A stretch of DNA of 64,000 nucleotides, taken from the NCBI RefSeq assembly GCF_000826545.1, contig NZ_CDME01000014.1:124001-188000 (forward strand), written 5' to 3'. The position numbers were made by a program, and so were the translations under genes. Below, in pieces: positions 17,337 through 25,891 of the stretch. This DNA comes from Kibdelosporangium sp. MJ126-NF4 (lineage in GTDB: Bacteria; Actinomycetota; Actinomycetes; Mycobacteriales; Pseudonocardiaceae). The first letter of the stretch is position 1. Each line of letters begins with the position of its first letter. A model generated the notes under the pieces. That model ran no database searches and was not told the origin of the DNA. It worked only from the letters and a program-made list of their open reading frames with translations.

Positions 17337-17573
17337 AGCCGTCAGCTCGTCCAATTCACCACGAGTCCTGGCCTGATCAGCCGCCGGATCTGCTGTTGGC
17401 TCAACGAAGATGCTGATGCTGCTCCAGTCCCTGGTGGTGTCCCGCGCAAGACGCTCAGGGAGCAACACGTGCCGACCAATGAGCTGACCGCCACCACCCT
17501 TGCCGACCTGTCGGTCGTGGCCTCGCATCCCAGTTGGCGCGGGTTCACGTTGCACAGCCTCGTGATCGTCGCC

Positions 17574-17774
17574 ATGTACCGGTGCGCGGCGTGCGGCCGG
17601 TCAAGCGACTCCCTCCAAGTCGCCTCCCAGGAAGGTGGCGAGGAGTTGCTCTGCCCCAGGTGTTTCGGTCATCTCGTCCGCACCGAGCAACGAAGCCTGC
17701 CTGCCTGGATCACTGACCATATTCGGCCATCGCGGACCAACCAATCAATCCACAGTGGAACAAGTCCGATCTGA
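17574..17774 (+). CDS. Small zinc-ribbon protein
   Basis: 66 residues from ATG 17574; the frame is open upstream to 17469, so the start is uncertain. Two CxxC knuckles are present (YRCAACGRSSD and LLCPRCFGHLV), 22 residues apart, suitable for one structural zinc. The polar C-terminal tail is unstructured. No family name can be given. Confidence 0.5.
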   Translation: MYRCAACGRSSDSLQVASQEGGEELLCPRCFGHLVRTEQRSLPAWITDHIRPSRTNQSIHSGTSPI

Positions 17775-17914
17775 CGTACCGCCATTCGCCTCAGCAGCGG
17801 ACTGTGTCGATGGCTGTATCATCGGGTGGTGCGGGCATGTGAGTGCGCCCAGCCGCACCCCGCTCTGGCCCTCGGCGGTATCGACCAACCGATTCGGTGC
17901 GCCAGGAGGTCGTC

Positions 17915-18976
17915 GTGCTCACGCCAAATTCGTCGGATTTCGAACCGCGCACGTCAGCCGGGGCATGGGGCTACCGCCGGGTCGGCAGATCAGACGTCGA
18001 CCGGCTGGAACAACTGACGCGCGCCCTGCGCGCGACAGATCACCAGTCCGGTGGCGGATCGTGCCTGAGCGACCTGCTCAGTCTGATAGACCGGGTGCAG
18101 CCGATGCTCACCGCCACCAGCACGGAGCTCACCCGGGAGCAGGTGCGGGTCGCCGTGGCCGACCTGCACAACCTGGCCGGGTGGGCGTGCTTCGACATCG
18201 GCCGGCCAAGCCGAGGCCGCGCGCATCTCACCCAGGCGCTGGCACTGGCCGCACACGCTCGCCACACCAGCCTGACCGCGAACATCTTCTACCGGCTGGG
18301 CCGAATCTGCCTGCACCACAAGGAACCAGCAGAGGCCCTGTACTACTTCCAACTCGGTCTGCGGACCACGACCGGTGCAAACAGCGAACGCGCGGCCAGC
18401 ATCCTGACCGTGAACCAGGCATGGGCACAGGCCACCATGGGCAACCACACCGCGGCACTCAGACTGCTGCAGGAGGGCCAGGAGCTTCTCGCCAAGGCCG
18501 AGTCGACCCTCGTGCCCGGTTGGGAAAGCTTTTTCAACCAGATCGACCTCCAGGCGATGACGGGGGTCGTGCACACGGAACTGGCTCGCGGCGTGGCCGC
18601 GCGGCACGCCCAGACCGCGATCCCGGCACTGACCGAGGCCATCGACGGCTACGGCGACGACATGGCCCGCAGCCGGGCCTTCTGCTACATCGCGCTGGCC
18701 ACGAGCCACCTGCTGGTCGGCGATCGCGCCCCGGGAGTCCACGCGGGCCTGAAGGCGTTGTCCTGCGCTGAGAACCTGACCTCGATCCGGGTACGCGACC
18801 GCATACACCCGTTACACCAGGTCGCGCGACGGAATTCCGCCCATACGTGTGTCCGCGAGCTGACCGTGCGTCTCGCCAAGGAGATCGGCCGCACGACAGA
18901 ACGTCAATTCACCACAAGAATTTCAGGAAACGCCGCGTCCACGTTGGACACACGAGATGACCGGCGTGGCGTATGA
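17915..18976 (+). CDS. TPR-rich regulatory-type protein lacking an HTH
   Basis: 353 residues from GTG 17915, placed 5 bp after AGGAGG. The opening WGYRRVGRSDVDRLEQLTRA and GGGSCLSDLLSLIDRV match the region that follows the XRE helix-turn-helix in many actinomycete regulators. Helical hairpins of TPR type follow (VAVADLHNLAGWACFDIGRP; ANIFYRLGRICLHHKEPAEA; SILTVNQAWAQATMGNHTAA; FCYIALATSHLLVGDRA). No DNA-binding domain is encoded, so it may be a stand-alone protein-protein module. Function unknown. Confidence 0.75.
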   Translation: MLTPNSSDFEPRTSAGAWGYRRVGRSDVDRLEQLTRALRATDHQSGGGSCLSDLLSLIDRVQPMLTATSTELTREQVRVAVADLHNLAGWACFDIGRPSRGRAHLTQALALAAHARHTSLTANIFYRLGRICLHHKEPAEALYYFQLGLRTTTGANSERAASILTVNQAWAQATMGNHTAALRLLQEGQELLAKAESTLVPGWESFFNQIDLQAMTGVVHTELARGVAARHAQTAIPALTEAIDGYGDDMARSRAFCYIALATSHLLVGDRAPGVHAGLKALSCAENLTSIRVRDRIHPLHQVARRNSAHTCVRELTVRLAKEIGRTTERQFTTRISGNAASTLDTRDDRRGV

Positions 18977-19079
18977 TGGAAACAGCAGAGGCGTTTGAAG
19001 TATTCGCGGGTTCGCGGATGCCGCCCTGGACGCACGAAATTCCCAGCCCGGACACCAGGCCGGAGGCAGGAGCGCCGAG

Positions 19080-19550
19080 ATGACCTCGGCCCAGCTGAAT
19101 CCCCCACGTTCAGAAATCCGGCCCGCCGTGCCGCGGTTGGCGATGAAACCGGCCGACGCGGCCAACGGCCACGTCGATGGCGGATGGTGGCCGCGGTCGA
19201 ACGACCCGATGGCCGAGTTCCCCGCACTCCTCACCGCTCTCGCCCCGTGGGTCGGTGCGGTCACCCGCGTCTCGTACCACCTCGACACCTGGGCCAGTGT
19301 CGAACGCAAGGTGCCCATCGGCGGCCGGGCGGTGCGGTTCGAGGGCTTCCACTCGATGGACCGCAACACGGTCACAGTGATCGGGACGGACTCCCGGCGG
19401 ATCAGCCTGCTTGTTGTGCCGCCGGACACCTCCGGCGGGATGGCCCGCGCCGCGCTGAGGTCCGCCGCGGAACACGACTCGACCGCCAGCGTGGCAGACA
19501 TCCTGGCAGGCAACGGCGCTCCGAACACTCCGTCTACTATGGACAATTGA
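19080..19550 (+). CDS. DUF5994 family protein
   Basis: 156 residues. The family signature is complete: GHVDGGWWPRSNDPMAEFPA, LLTALAPWVGAVTRVSYHLD, W, GGRAVRFEGFHSMDRNTVTV, RRISLLVVPPDTSGGMARAA, VADILAG. It is a small cytoplasmic protein of unknown function that is common and multi-copy in Amycolatopsis and relatives. The start ATG follows GGAGGCAGGAGCGCCGAG. A truncated LapA-like gene begins 13 bp downstream. Confidence 0.85.
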   Translation: MTSAQLNPPRSEIRPAVPRLAMKPADAANGHVDGGWWPRSNDPMAEFPALLTALAPWVGAVTRVSYHLDTWASVERKVPIGGRAVRFEGFHSMDRNTVTVIGTDSRRISLLVVPPDTSGGMARAALRSAAEHDSTASVADILAGNGAPNTPSTMDN

Positions 19551-19563
19551 GGAGGCTGGCGCC

Positions 19564-19746
19564 ATGACTGACGCGTCTGCCGCCCGGCCCGAAACACCGA
19601 ACCCGGAGAATTCCCCTCCCCCGACCGAACAACTCACCGGTTCGACTCCCCCGGCACGTGACCCGCTGCGCCACACACGCACCAGTGGTACATGGGTCGG
19701 CGTCATCGTTTTCGGTCCTTCGGCAAGGTGTGTCATGGCCTGTTGA
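19564..19746 (+). pseudogene. Truncated LapA/DUF1049-like membrane protein gene
   Basis: 60 residues: a Pro-rich cytoplasmic tail (ENSPPPTEQLTGSTPPARDP), then LRHTRTSGTWVGVIVFG, the exact entry into the first membrane helix of LapA/DUF1049 proteins. After IVFG the text becomes PSARCVMAC and stops. The rest of helix 1, the loop and helix 2 are missing. The break coincides with the 3' end of the opposite-strand gene at 19733, which suggests a rearrangement joint near 19710. Confidence 0.55.
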
Positions 19747-19909
19747 CCAGTTCGACGCTCAGTGCGCGCACCCGGTCAATCAGCAAATCTGCCTCGGCTT
19801 CGGTGAACAAGCCATGTCGGGCGGCACGCAGGATGCAAGCCACACAACTCTGATGGGCTTCGGCGACCCCGTCGAACCGTGATGCGGGGATCGATCTGAA
19901 CTGGCCCAT
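19733..19909 (-). CDS. Small hypothetical protein (58 aa)
   Basis: ATG 19909 is preceded by AAGGGAATTCTC. The product contains QSCVACILRAARHGLFTEAE and DLLIDRVRALSVELVNR, probably two helices with a CxxC at the first. No family is recognised. Its 3' end overlaps the broken LapA-like frame. Confidence 0.45.
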   Translation of the reverse strand: MGQFRSIPASRFDGVAEAHQSCVACILRAARHGLFTEAEADLLIDRVRALSVELVNRP

Positions 19910-20068
19910 GAGAATTCCCTTGGTCGGCTGAAGATCACGCCAGGGTCCAGGGCACGCGCCTGTGACACTACGCCACATCGGAAGACTCACCAATTCATTC
20001 GCATGCAGGTAGCCAGCTCGTGGCCACCGACTCCGCACCCATCAGTCCGCGACACGGTAAGTCCACGA

Positions 20069-20102
20069 AGCCGGGCCACCCCCTGAATGTGGTGGCCCGG
20101 CT
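20069..20102 (-). terminator. Intrinsic terminator after the beta-helix protein gene
   Basis: A perfect 12-bp stem, AGCCGGGCCACC with GGTGGCCCGGCT, encloses a 10-nt loop. It lies 26 bp past the stop of the gene at 20128. There is no strong T-tract, as is common in actinomycete terminators. Confidence 0.7.
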
Positions 20103-20127
20103 CGATTGATGCGGTGGAACGGTTGTG

Positions 20128-20901
20128 TTATCCGATGCATCCAGGAACGGGGGACGGGCTGCTGACGCAGTTGGTCGGCGTGTTGGCTGTCACGGTTGTG
20201 GTGTTGAGCGATGCCGAGCCTGCGACGTAGTAGATCCCGCCGGGGTTCACGTTCGCGGCGTTGGTGTTGACCACGCTGCTGGTGAGGGTGAGTGTGCCGT
20301 TGACGCTGGCGATACCGGCGCCTTGGTTGGCGGTGTTGCTCTTGACGGTGCTGCTGGTGAATGTCGCCGCGGCCGGGGTGCCCGTGCTGTAGAGGGCGCC
20401 GCCGCTGCCGCCTGCGGTGTTGCCGGACAGTTCGCTGCCGGTGAGGGTGACCGCGCCGAAGTTGAGGATGCCGCCGCCGTCGTTGTGGCCTGCCATGGCT
20501 GCGTTGCCGCCGCTGAAGGTGACCGCTTTGAGGGTGATTCCGCCGGTGGGGCCGACTTGAGCGATGCGGAATGCGAGCGCATTGGTGGCACGGGCGATGG
20601 TGTTGGCGTTGCCCTCAAGAGTGATGGGGGTGGTGATGATCGGCAGTCCGGCGGGGCCGTTCACACCGTCGTTGCCGTGCTCAGTGGTGAGGGTGTACGT
20701 GCAGCCCGGGGTCAGGGTCACTGTCCCACCGCCGGCCGCGTTAGCCGCGGTGACCGCGTTGACCAGCGCTGTCTCGTCGCACGGGACGGACGCGATCTGG
20801 GCCTGAGCTGCCGCGGGGAGGAGGACGGCCGCGCCGGTGGTCAGAATGGCAACGCCGCCAAGGGCAAGAATTGTGCGATTGTATCGCATGATGACTTTCA
20901 T
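20128..20901 (-). CDS. Secreted right-handed beta-helix repeat protein
   Basis: About 257 residues from ATG 20901. A signal peptide is clear: MRYNRTILALGGVAILTTGA then AAAQAQ. The mature part starts SVPCDETALVNAVTAANAAG, typical of polymorphic-membrane-protein-like beta-helices. Rungs follow (TVTLTPGCTYTL; PIITTPITLEGNANTI; LKAVTFSGGNA; GGGILNFGAVTLTGSELSGN; NQGAGIASVNGTLTLTSSVV). Such proteins bind or cleave polysaccharides, or are cell-surface passengers; no catalytic residues can be named. It is downstream of and co-oriented with the glycine-rich secreted protein gene. Confidence 0.75.
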   Translation of the reverse strand: MKVIMRYNRTILALGGVAILTTGAAVLLPAAAQAQIASVPCDETALVNAVTAANAAGGGTVTLTPGCTYTLTTEHGNDGVNGPAGLPIITTPITLEGNANTIARATNALAFRIAQVGPTGGITLKAVTFSGGNAAMAGHNDGGGILNFGAVTLTGSELSGNTAGGSGGALYSTGTPAAATFTSSTVKSNTANQGAGIASVNGTLTLTSSVVNTNAANVNPGGIYYVAGSASLNTTTVTANTPTNCVSSPSPVPGCIG

Positions 20902-21417
20902 GGAACTGAGACCGATGGTGGTTGAGTAAAAACTCAAACGTCCCGCAGGAGCGGTCACCGGCGGTCAGAAACAACCAACCCGGACATTACACCAGCACGT
21001 CGAAAATAGCCAGGCCGACATGTCTTTCTCGCGCGTGATTCTGGCATATAACCTGCGATTATGCGAGATATGTCACCCAGTCGGCTGGTTTATTTGGGCC
21101 GACAGGAAGATTTCTCTGTCAACGCCGACGTGGTGGCAGCGGAGCCCGCACGAGCCACTGATATTCGAAGTGAATGAATTGATCAGCTCTGATCGACGAC
21201 GGCCTTACTCCGCGACACACGGGGTCCCGCAGGTGCCAGAACCACGGCAGCGGCGGCGGCAACCGCCGCCGAACAAACTCCCGTCAGCTGCGGGCCGGTG
21301 TGTCGCGGGTGCGTGATGAGTGCCTTCTGCAGTAGTGGGTTGGTGAACAAGTCCACCGCCGCACCGCACACCGCGACCACACCGGGCCGGAGGCGCCGTG
21401 GCGCCGGATCTGTGTGG
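20902..21417. other. Intergenic spacer between two secreted-protein genes
   Basis: No gene is supported. An AT-richer patch at about 21030-21120 is the best place for a promoter of the beta-helix gene. A GC-rich stem of 9 bp with a 3-nt loop (21251-21271) may end transcription of the upstream glycine-rich gene. Reading frames through the spacer have no recognisable content. Confidence 0.4.
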
Positions 21418-22752
21418 TCAGCAGGAGCAGACGCCGCCGTTGTTGACACCGGCGACGCCATTGGCGCCGACAATGCCGTTGGTGCCGTTGACGATGGAGA
21501 TGACGTCCAGGACCCCGCCGCCGCCGTTGATGCTTCCCGAGTTTCCGATCCCACCGGCACCACGGGCGCCTCCGAGACCAGCAGCTCCACCGGGACCGGC
21601 GCATCCGGTACCGCCGTTTCCACCCGCACCACCGTTTCCGCCGTTTCCGCCGGTGGCGGTGATGTTGTCGATTCCCGCGTCGCCGTTGACGGTTCCGGAG
21701 TTGCCGATCCCACCGGCACCACCAGCACCACCGACACCGCCCGCGCCGCCAGGTTCGGTGGCGCTCATGCCGTTGCCGCCCTTGGCTCCGAGACCGCCGT
21801 TGCCACCCAGGCCACCATTGACCTTGAGTATGTCGGCGCCGTCCCCGCCGTTGACGGTGCCCGAGTTACCCACGCCGCCAGCACCACCCGCACCGCCGAT
21901 ACCACCGGCACCGCCGCCGTGACCGCAGCCGCCGACACCGCCAGCGGCACCCAGACCACCGGCACCGCCGGTCGCGGTGACAGTGTCAACGCCAGCGTCG
22001 GTGGTACCCCCATTGATGGTCGCGGAGTTGCCGACGCCCCCGGCGCCACCAGCACCGCCGATACCACCAGCACCCGCTCCGCCACCGACCGCTCCGCTGG
22101 AGCCACCGACTCCGCCCAGGCCTCCGTTGCCGCCCTTGCCGCCGGTGGTGGTGATCGTGTCATTGCCGGTACCGCCATCGATCATCCCGGCGTTGCCACC
22201 GCCACCGACACCGCCGACACCGCCGTTGCCGCCAGCACCTCCGGCACCACTGGCGAGTCCAGTCCCGCCGTTGCCGCCGTTCCCGCCATTGCCGCCCGGG
22301 CCGCCGGTCACGGTGATCATGTCCGTGCCCGCACCACCGTCGATGACCCCAGCGCCGCCGACACCGACACCGCCGGTGGCCCCGACACCACCATTGCCAC
22401 CAGCGGTACCAGCCGGGGTGCCCACGGTGCCGTTCGCCCCCGGGGGACCGGTAGTACCAGCGACGCCGGTCACGCCGGTGACACTGATCGTGTCGTTGCC
22501 GCCCAGAGCGTTGACGGTACCGTTCACGGGGCCGCCGGTGATGGTGATGATGTTGGCATTGCCGGTGCCAGTGAGCGTTTCACCAGCAGCGATACCGGCG
22601 GTACAGACGAAGTTCTCGCCAGTCTGGGTGCACCCGACCGGCTGAGCGTGGGCCGTACCCGGGGCTACCAAGCTGAATCCGGCCACCGTGCCCAGACCTA
22701 TCAGAGCCTGGCAGACCCTACCTGTGATTGTGCTGCGTGCTGTCGATCTCAT
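21418..22752 (-). CDS. Secreted glycine-rich repeat protein, RTX/PGRS-like hybrid
   Basis: 444 residues. ATG 22752 follows GGTGGAG by 7 bp. A signal peptide ends at about residue 36 (LVAPGTAHA, QPVGC). The rest is seven units of about 50-58 residues. Each opens with an RTX-like calcium motif (GGAGTDMITV, GGTGNDTITT, GGDGADILKV), runs through GGxGG-type tracts as in mycobacterial PE_PGRS proteins, and ends near GVGNSGTV. The C-terminus is GVCSC. No PE domain, sorting signal or enzyme domain is seen. It is probably a calcium-stabilised parallel beta-roll at the cell surface. Confidence 0.8.
   Translation of the reverse strand: MRSTARSTITGRVCQALIGLGTVAGFSLVAPGTAHAQPVGCTQTGENFVCTAGIAAGETLTGTGNANIITITGGPVNGTVNALGGNDTISVTGVTGVAGTTGPPGANGTVGTPAGTAGGNGGVGATGGVGVGGAGVIDGGAGTDMITVTGGPGGNGGNGGNGGTGLASGAGGAGGNGGVGGVGGGGNAGMIDGGTGNDTITTTGGKGGNGGLGGVGGSSGAVGGGAGAGGIGGAGGAGGVGNSATINGGTTDAGVDTVTATGGAGGLGAAGGVGGCGHGGGAGGIGGAGGAGGVGNSGTVNGGDGADILKVNGGLGGNGGLGAKGGNGMSATEPGGAGGVGGAGGAGGIGNSGTVNGDAGIDNITATGGNGGNGGAGGNGGTGCAGPGGAAGLGGARGAGGIGNSGSINGGGGVLDVISIVNGTNGIVGANGVAGVNNGGVCSC
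21421..22518 (-). repeat. Seven ~160-bp in-frame repeats inside the glycine-rich gene
   Basis: Unit openings at the protein level: LGGNDTISV, GGAGTDMITV, GGTGNDTITT, GGTTDAGVDTVTA, GGDGADILKV, GDAGIDNITA and GGGGVLDVISI. The last unit is cut short at the C-terminus. Units are diverged, so they are old duplications rather than recent slippage. Confidence 0.75.
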
Positions 22753-23335
22753 GATCAAACTCCACCCGTGGGGTGGGTCCGGGCCGATGCCACGAACCCC
22801 GGGGAGTGGTGTGGTGACCGGGGACTGGGGTCACTGCCCGGTGCCGCTACAAGGGCACCGGATCCAACCAACACCCTCGACGTCACAGCGTCCACCTCCC
22901 CGAATCCAATTTGTAGGCAAACACCCACCGGCCACTCGAATGCCACCCCGTTTCCCCCCAACGCGATCGGACCGCTGCCATAAAGTGATTTACCTACCCC
23001 AAAGACAACCCGATCGAGGAATAATCGCCATCCGGCGAAATTCGTTCAATGAATGCAAACTTCGGAAATCCGGTCAAAGTTCTACTCAAATCCTGGACCC
23101 ATTTCGCCGATCGGCGACATCGACGACGAGCGATCACTCCGACCTGACCACACCCGGGCATCCATCCGCAACGACGGCGCTGACGGCCGCTGGTGGTCGC
23201 GACTACGGCGCCGTTGACGATGCCGACGACGGAGTCGATCAGACCGCCGATGATGACGGATGCCCAAACAACGGACTGCCGGTCACCTCGGTGACCGTGG
23301 CCCGGTGTGGGGCGCCTGGCTGCCACACTTGCAGG
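22753..23335. other. Intergenic region, no supported gene
   Basis: This 580-bp spacer separates the divergent glycine-rich protein gene and the DMT-like gene and must hold both promoters. The middle (about 22900-23110) is unusually AT-rich. Short frames here lack ribosome sites or family similarity. Confidence 0.4.
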
Positions 23336-23896
23336 ATGGCCCTCGGATACGTCTTCGCTGTTCTCGCGGCGCTGGCGTCAGGCAGTGGCTCCATTCTGCA
23401 ATCCCTTGGCGTCCGCCGCGCGGGAGTATTCGGCGGTACGTCCCTGGGTCTGGTCGCGCTTCGGCGCCAGCCGATCTACTTTGTCGGTCTCGGCACGGAT
23501 TTGGTGGGTTTTCTCTTCGCTGCCGCGGCCCTGCGGCTTCTGCCGCTGCTCCTGGTCCAGTCGTTGCTCGCGTTCAGCATCGGGGTCACAGCCACGATCG
23601 CCGCCTTCATGGGCACTCGCCTGGCCAGTTCGGAATGGGCCGCATTGCGCATCGCCATCGTGCTCAACGGCCTCACCGCGGCGGTGGTGTTCGCGATGGC
23701 ACTGCAGAAAGGCGGACCGACCGCCGTCACCGCGATCATGTTCACCACCAACACGACACTGTCCTCGCTCATCGGACTGATCTACCTCGACGACCGGGTC
23801 CGTGACGGTTTCACCGCGCCCGCGGCCGTTGGATTCGTCCTGGCCATCGGCGGAGCGGTCGGTGTAGCGCAGGCTGCCACCCGCCAACAGGCCTAG
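23336..23896 (+). CDS. DMT/EamA-like membrane protein, internally shortened
   Basis: 186 residues from ATG 23336. Membrane helices are clear (LGYVFAVLAALASGSGSILQ; VGLGTDLVGFLFAAAALRLL; LLVQSLLAFSIGVTATIAAF; IAIVLNGLTAAVVFAMALQK; VTAIMFTTNTTLSSLIGLIY; APAAVGFVLAIGGAVGVA). The first half matches the start of actinobacterial DMT permeases and the second half their last helices. The family is normally about 280-300 residues, so roughly 100 residues are missing in frame after GTRLASSEWAAL. It may be non-functional. Confidence 0.65.
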   Translation: MALGYVFAVLAALASGSGSILQSLGVRRAGVFGGTSLGLVALRRQPIYFVGLGTDLVGFLFAAAALRLLPLLLVQSLLAFSIGVTATIAAFMGTRLASSEWAALRIAIVLNGLTAAVVFAMALQKGGPTAVTAIMFTTNTTLSSLIGLIYLDDRVRDGFTAPAAVGFVLAIGGAVGVAQAATRQQA

Positions 23897-23980
23897 AATC
23901 GGTGTGCATCCTGTTGGACCGCTCCAGACCCTGGCGGCATGTGTGCGTGCCCATCACACCCCCGGTCGAGAGGTACCACA

Positions 23981-25096
23981 GTGGACACTTCAGACACCAC
24001 CCCGCTGCACGGCCGTTCCGAACGTCCAATCGTGCCGCAGTCCCTCCGGGTGAGCGCCGCACTGGGCTGGCGACTGCTGGTGGTCGCCGCCACCCTGGCC
24101 GTGATCGGTGTCGTCGTCGGCTACCTCGCGGCGGTCGTTGTTCCGGTCGCGATCGCCTTGCTGCTGGCCGCATTGCTGGCGCCCGCTGTCGGATACCTGG
24201 TCAAGCGCAAGGTACCCCGCTGGCTGGCAGCCGTCATGGTCCTCGTCGGCGGCTTGGCGGTGCTCGGCGGACTGCTCACGTTCGTGATCATCACCTTCAT
24301 CAACGGCCTGCCAGCGCTGCGTATCCAGCTCTCCCACAGCATCGACGCCATCGGCAACTGGCTCACCACCGGCCCGCTGCACCTGAGCGACGAGCAAGTG
24401 CGAAACTTCTTCGACACCCTCGTCACAACCTTGACCAGCACGCAAACCGGCATCACGTCCGGCGCACTGACCACCGCCGCGACCATCGGCGAGATCCTGG
24501 CCCAGACGCTGCTGATCCTGTTCGTGCTGATCTTCCTGCTCTACGACGGCCGCGGCATCTGGACGTTCCTGCTGCGCGCCGCACCCGACCGGATCCGCCC
24601 CCGGGTGGACGTCGCAGGCCGCCGCGGCCTGTCCGCACTGGTCAGCTACGTGCGCGCGACCATCGCGGTGGCCACAGTGGACGCCGTCGGCGCCGGGATC
24701 GGCCTGGTCATCCTCGGCGTCCCGCTCGCGATCCCCCTGGCCACACTGGTCTTCATCGGCGCGTTCATCCCCATCATCGGCGGCGTCCTCGCCGGCGGAA
24801 TCGCGGTGCTGATCGCCCTCGTCGCCAACGGACCGATAACGGCACTGGTACTCCTGGGAGTCGTCATCGGCGTTCAGCAGCTGGAAGCCCATGTACTGCA
24901 ACCCCTGCTGCTGGGCCGAGCCGTCAACCTCCACCCCCTCGCCGTAGTGCTCGCCATCGCCATCGGGCTGGTCGCGGCCGGCATCACCGGGGCACTACTC
25001 GCCGTCCCCCTACTGGCCGTACTCAACTCGAGCATCCGCTCCCTGCGCGACAGCGAGGACGAACACACCAAGCAGGCCGACGTTCACCAGGAGTGA
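23981..25096 (+). CDS. AI-2E family (UPF0118) membrane transporter
   Basis: 371 residues from GTG 23981. Seven to eight hydrophobic helices in the AI-2E arrangement: an N-terminal pair (LVVAATLAVIGVVVGYLAAV; VPVAIALLLAALLAPAVGYL), LAAVMVLVGGLAVLGGLLTF, a soluble loop, then the conserved block LGVPLAIPLATLVFIGAFIP, IIGGVLAGGIAVLIALVANG, QQLEAHVLQPLLLGRAVNLH and a last helix near ITGALLAVPLLAVL. Family members export autoinducers or act as Na+/H+ antiporters; the substrate here is unknown. Confidence 0.88.
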   Translation: MDTSDTTPLHGRSERPIVPQSLRVSAALGWRLLVVAATLAVIGVVVGYLAAVVVPVAIALLLAALLAPAVGYLVKRKVPRWLAAVMVLVGGLAVLGGLLTFVIITFINGLPALRIQLSHSIDAIGNWLTTGPLHLSDEQVRNFFDTLVTTLTSTQTGITSGALTTAATIGEILAQTLLILFVLIFLLYDGRGIWTFLLRAAPDRIRPRVDVAGRRGLSALVSYVRATIAVATVDAVGAGIGLVILGVPLAIPLATLVFIGAFIPIIGGVLAGGIAVLIALVANGPITALVLLGVVIGVQQLEAHVLQPLLLGRAVNLHPLAVVLAIAIGLVAAGITGALLAVPLLAVLNSSIRSLRDSEDEHTKQADVHQE

Positions 25097-25128
25097 GGCC
25101 GACATCGATGCCTTCCGGGACACCGCTT

Positions 25129-25326
25129 CTAGCCTGTGCAGACGCAACCCGGGCTGTGCCCGCCGGCGGCTTTCGCGGTGCAGTAGCGAACCGCGATCTG
25201 ATCGTGGCTGTCCCAAGGGTGCGGACATGACACACAGGTCGCGTCGCTCCGGCCGTCGGCGTCCGGCTTCGGTTCGGAAGCTGGGCGAGTGGTTCCCGGC
25301 AGTTGTTTGGTCACGCCGTTTGTCAC
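25129..25326 (-). CDS. RGCVC-type small cysteine protein
   Basis: 65 residues from GTG 25326. The pattern DATCVSCPHPWDSHDQIAVR, YCTAKAAGG, then GCVC near the C-terminus matches small actinobacterial 'RGCVC family' proteins (here the box is SPGCVC). Five cysteines and two histidines suggest a zinc or other metal site. The function is unknown. It lies just upstream of the DUF5994 gene's 3' end on the same strand. Confidence 0.65.
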   Translation of the reverse strand: MTNGVTKQLPGTTRPASEPKPDADGRSDATCVSCPHPWDSHDQIAVRYCTAKAAGGHSPGCVCTG

Positions 25327-25336
25327 GCTGCTGTCC

Positions 25337-25891
25337 CTATGCTCGGGCGCTTACCGAGTGAAGCGCCAGCACTGGTCGAGATGTCCTCGACGGAACCATG
25401 TCGACATCGTCGGGGGTGAGGCAGGGGACCGGTATCAGTGTGCCGGGCCGGATGCCGGCCATGGTGAGGATCAACGCGGGGGCGTCGGCGTTGTCGCGTC
25501 CAGCGGCTGTCATCATCGCGTCGTGGCTGGCTGTCTTGCCAGCGTCTGGTGGGATGACAAGCAGGTGGATGCGCTGCCGGTCCAACGAGACGACGCTGAT
25601 GACGTTCTCGTCCTGTGACCGGACCCCCTCCAGCCGGATGGAGTGACCGCCGAGTTGGATCCTGCGCGGCGCGTCGTCCCACGAGGTGTAGGCGAACACT
25701 ATCCGCCACACCGGGCCGAGCCGGACGGAGAGCACCTTGACCAGCGCCGGTAGTTCCGCTGCCAGATCCCGTGATCGTGGCCACCAGGCGCCGTCGACGT
25801 AGCCGACGGTCGACTCGCTGGGCTTGAGGCGTAACCGGAGTGACTGCCGCGCCCGCGGCACGGGAATGATCTGTCTGGGTGAGACTGACAT
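25337..25891 (-). CDS. DUF5994 family protein
   Basis: 184 residues from ATG 25891. Complete signature: VGYVDGAWWPRSRDLAAELP, LGPVWRIVFAYTSWDDAPRR, GGHSIRLEGVRSQDENVISV, RIHLLVIPPDAGKTASHDAM, NADAPALILTMAG. The C-terminal tail is longer than in the 19080 paralogue (IPVPCLTPDDVDMVPSRTSR). It is the third DUF5994 sequence in the window. Confidence 0.82.
   Translation of the reverse strand: MSVSPRQIIPVPRARQSLRLRLKPSESTVGYVDGAWWPRSRDLAAELPALVKVLSVRLGPVWRIVFAYTSWDDAPRRIQLGGHSIRLEGVRSQDENVISVVSLDRQRIHLLVIPPDAGKTASHDAMMTAAGRDNADAPALILTMAGIRPGTLIPVPCLTPDDVDMVPSRTSRPVLALHSVSARA

Noticed and set aside
17342..17555. Minus-strand frame with SSISIFVEPTADPAADQART
   Set aside because: Faintly like the start of release-factor-like (baeRF) proteins, but short, without start signal, and running into the DUF5994 remnant. 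Too weak to annotate.
23180..23290. Minus-strand peptide SVIIGGLIDSVVGIVNGAVV
   Set aside because: Looks like a small amphipathic peptide, but the frame lacks a good start and ribosome site and lies in a promoter spacer.
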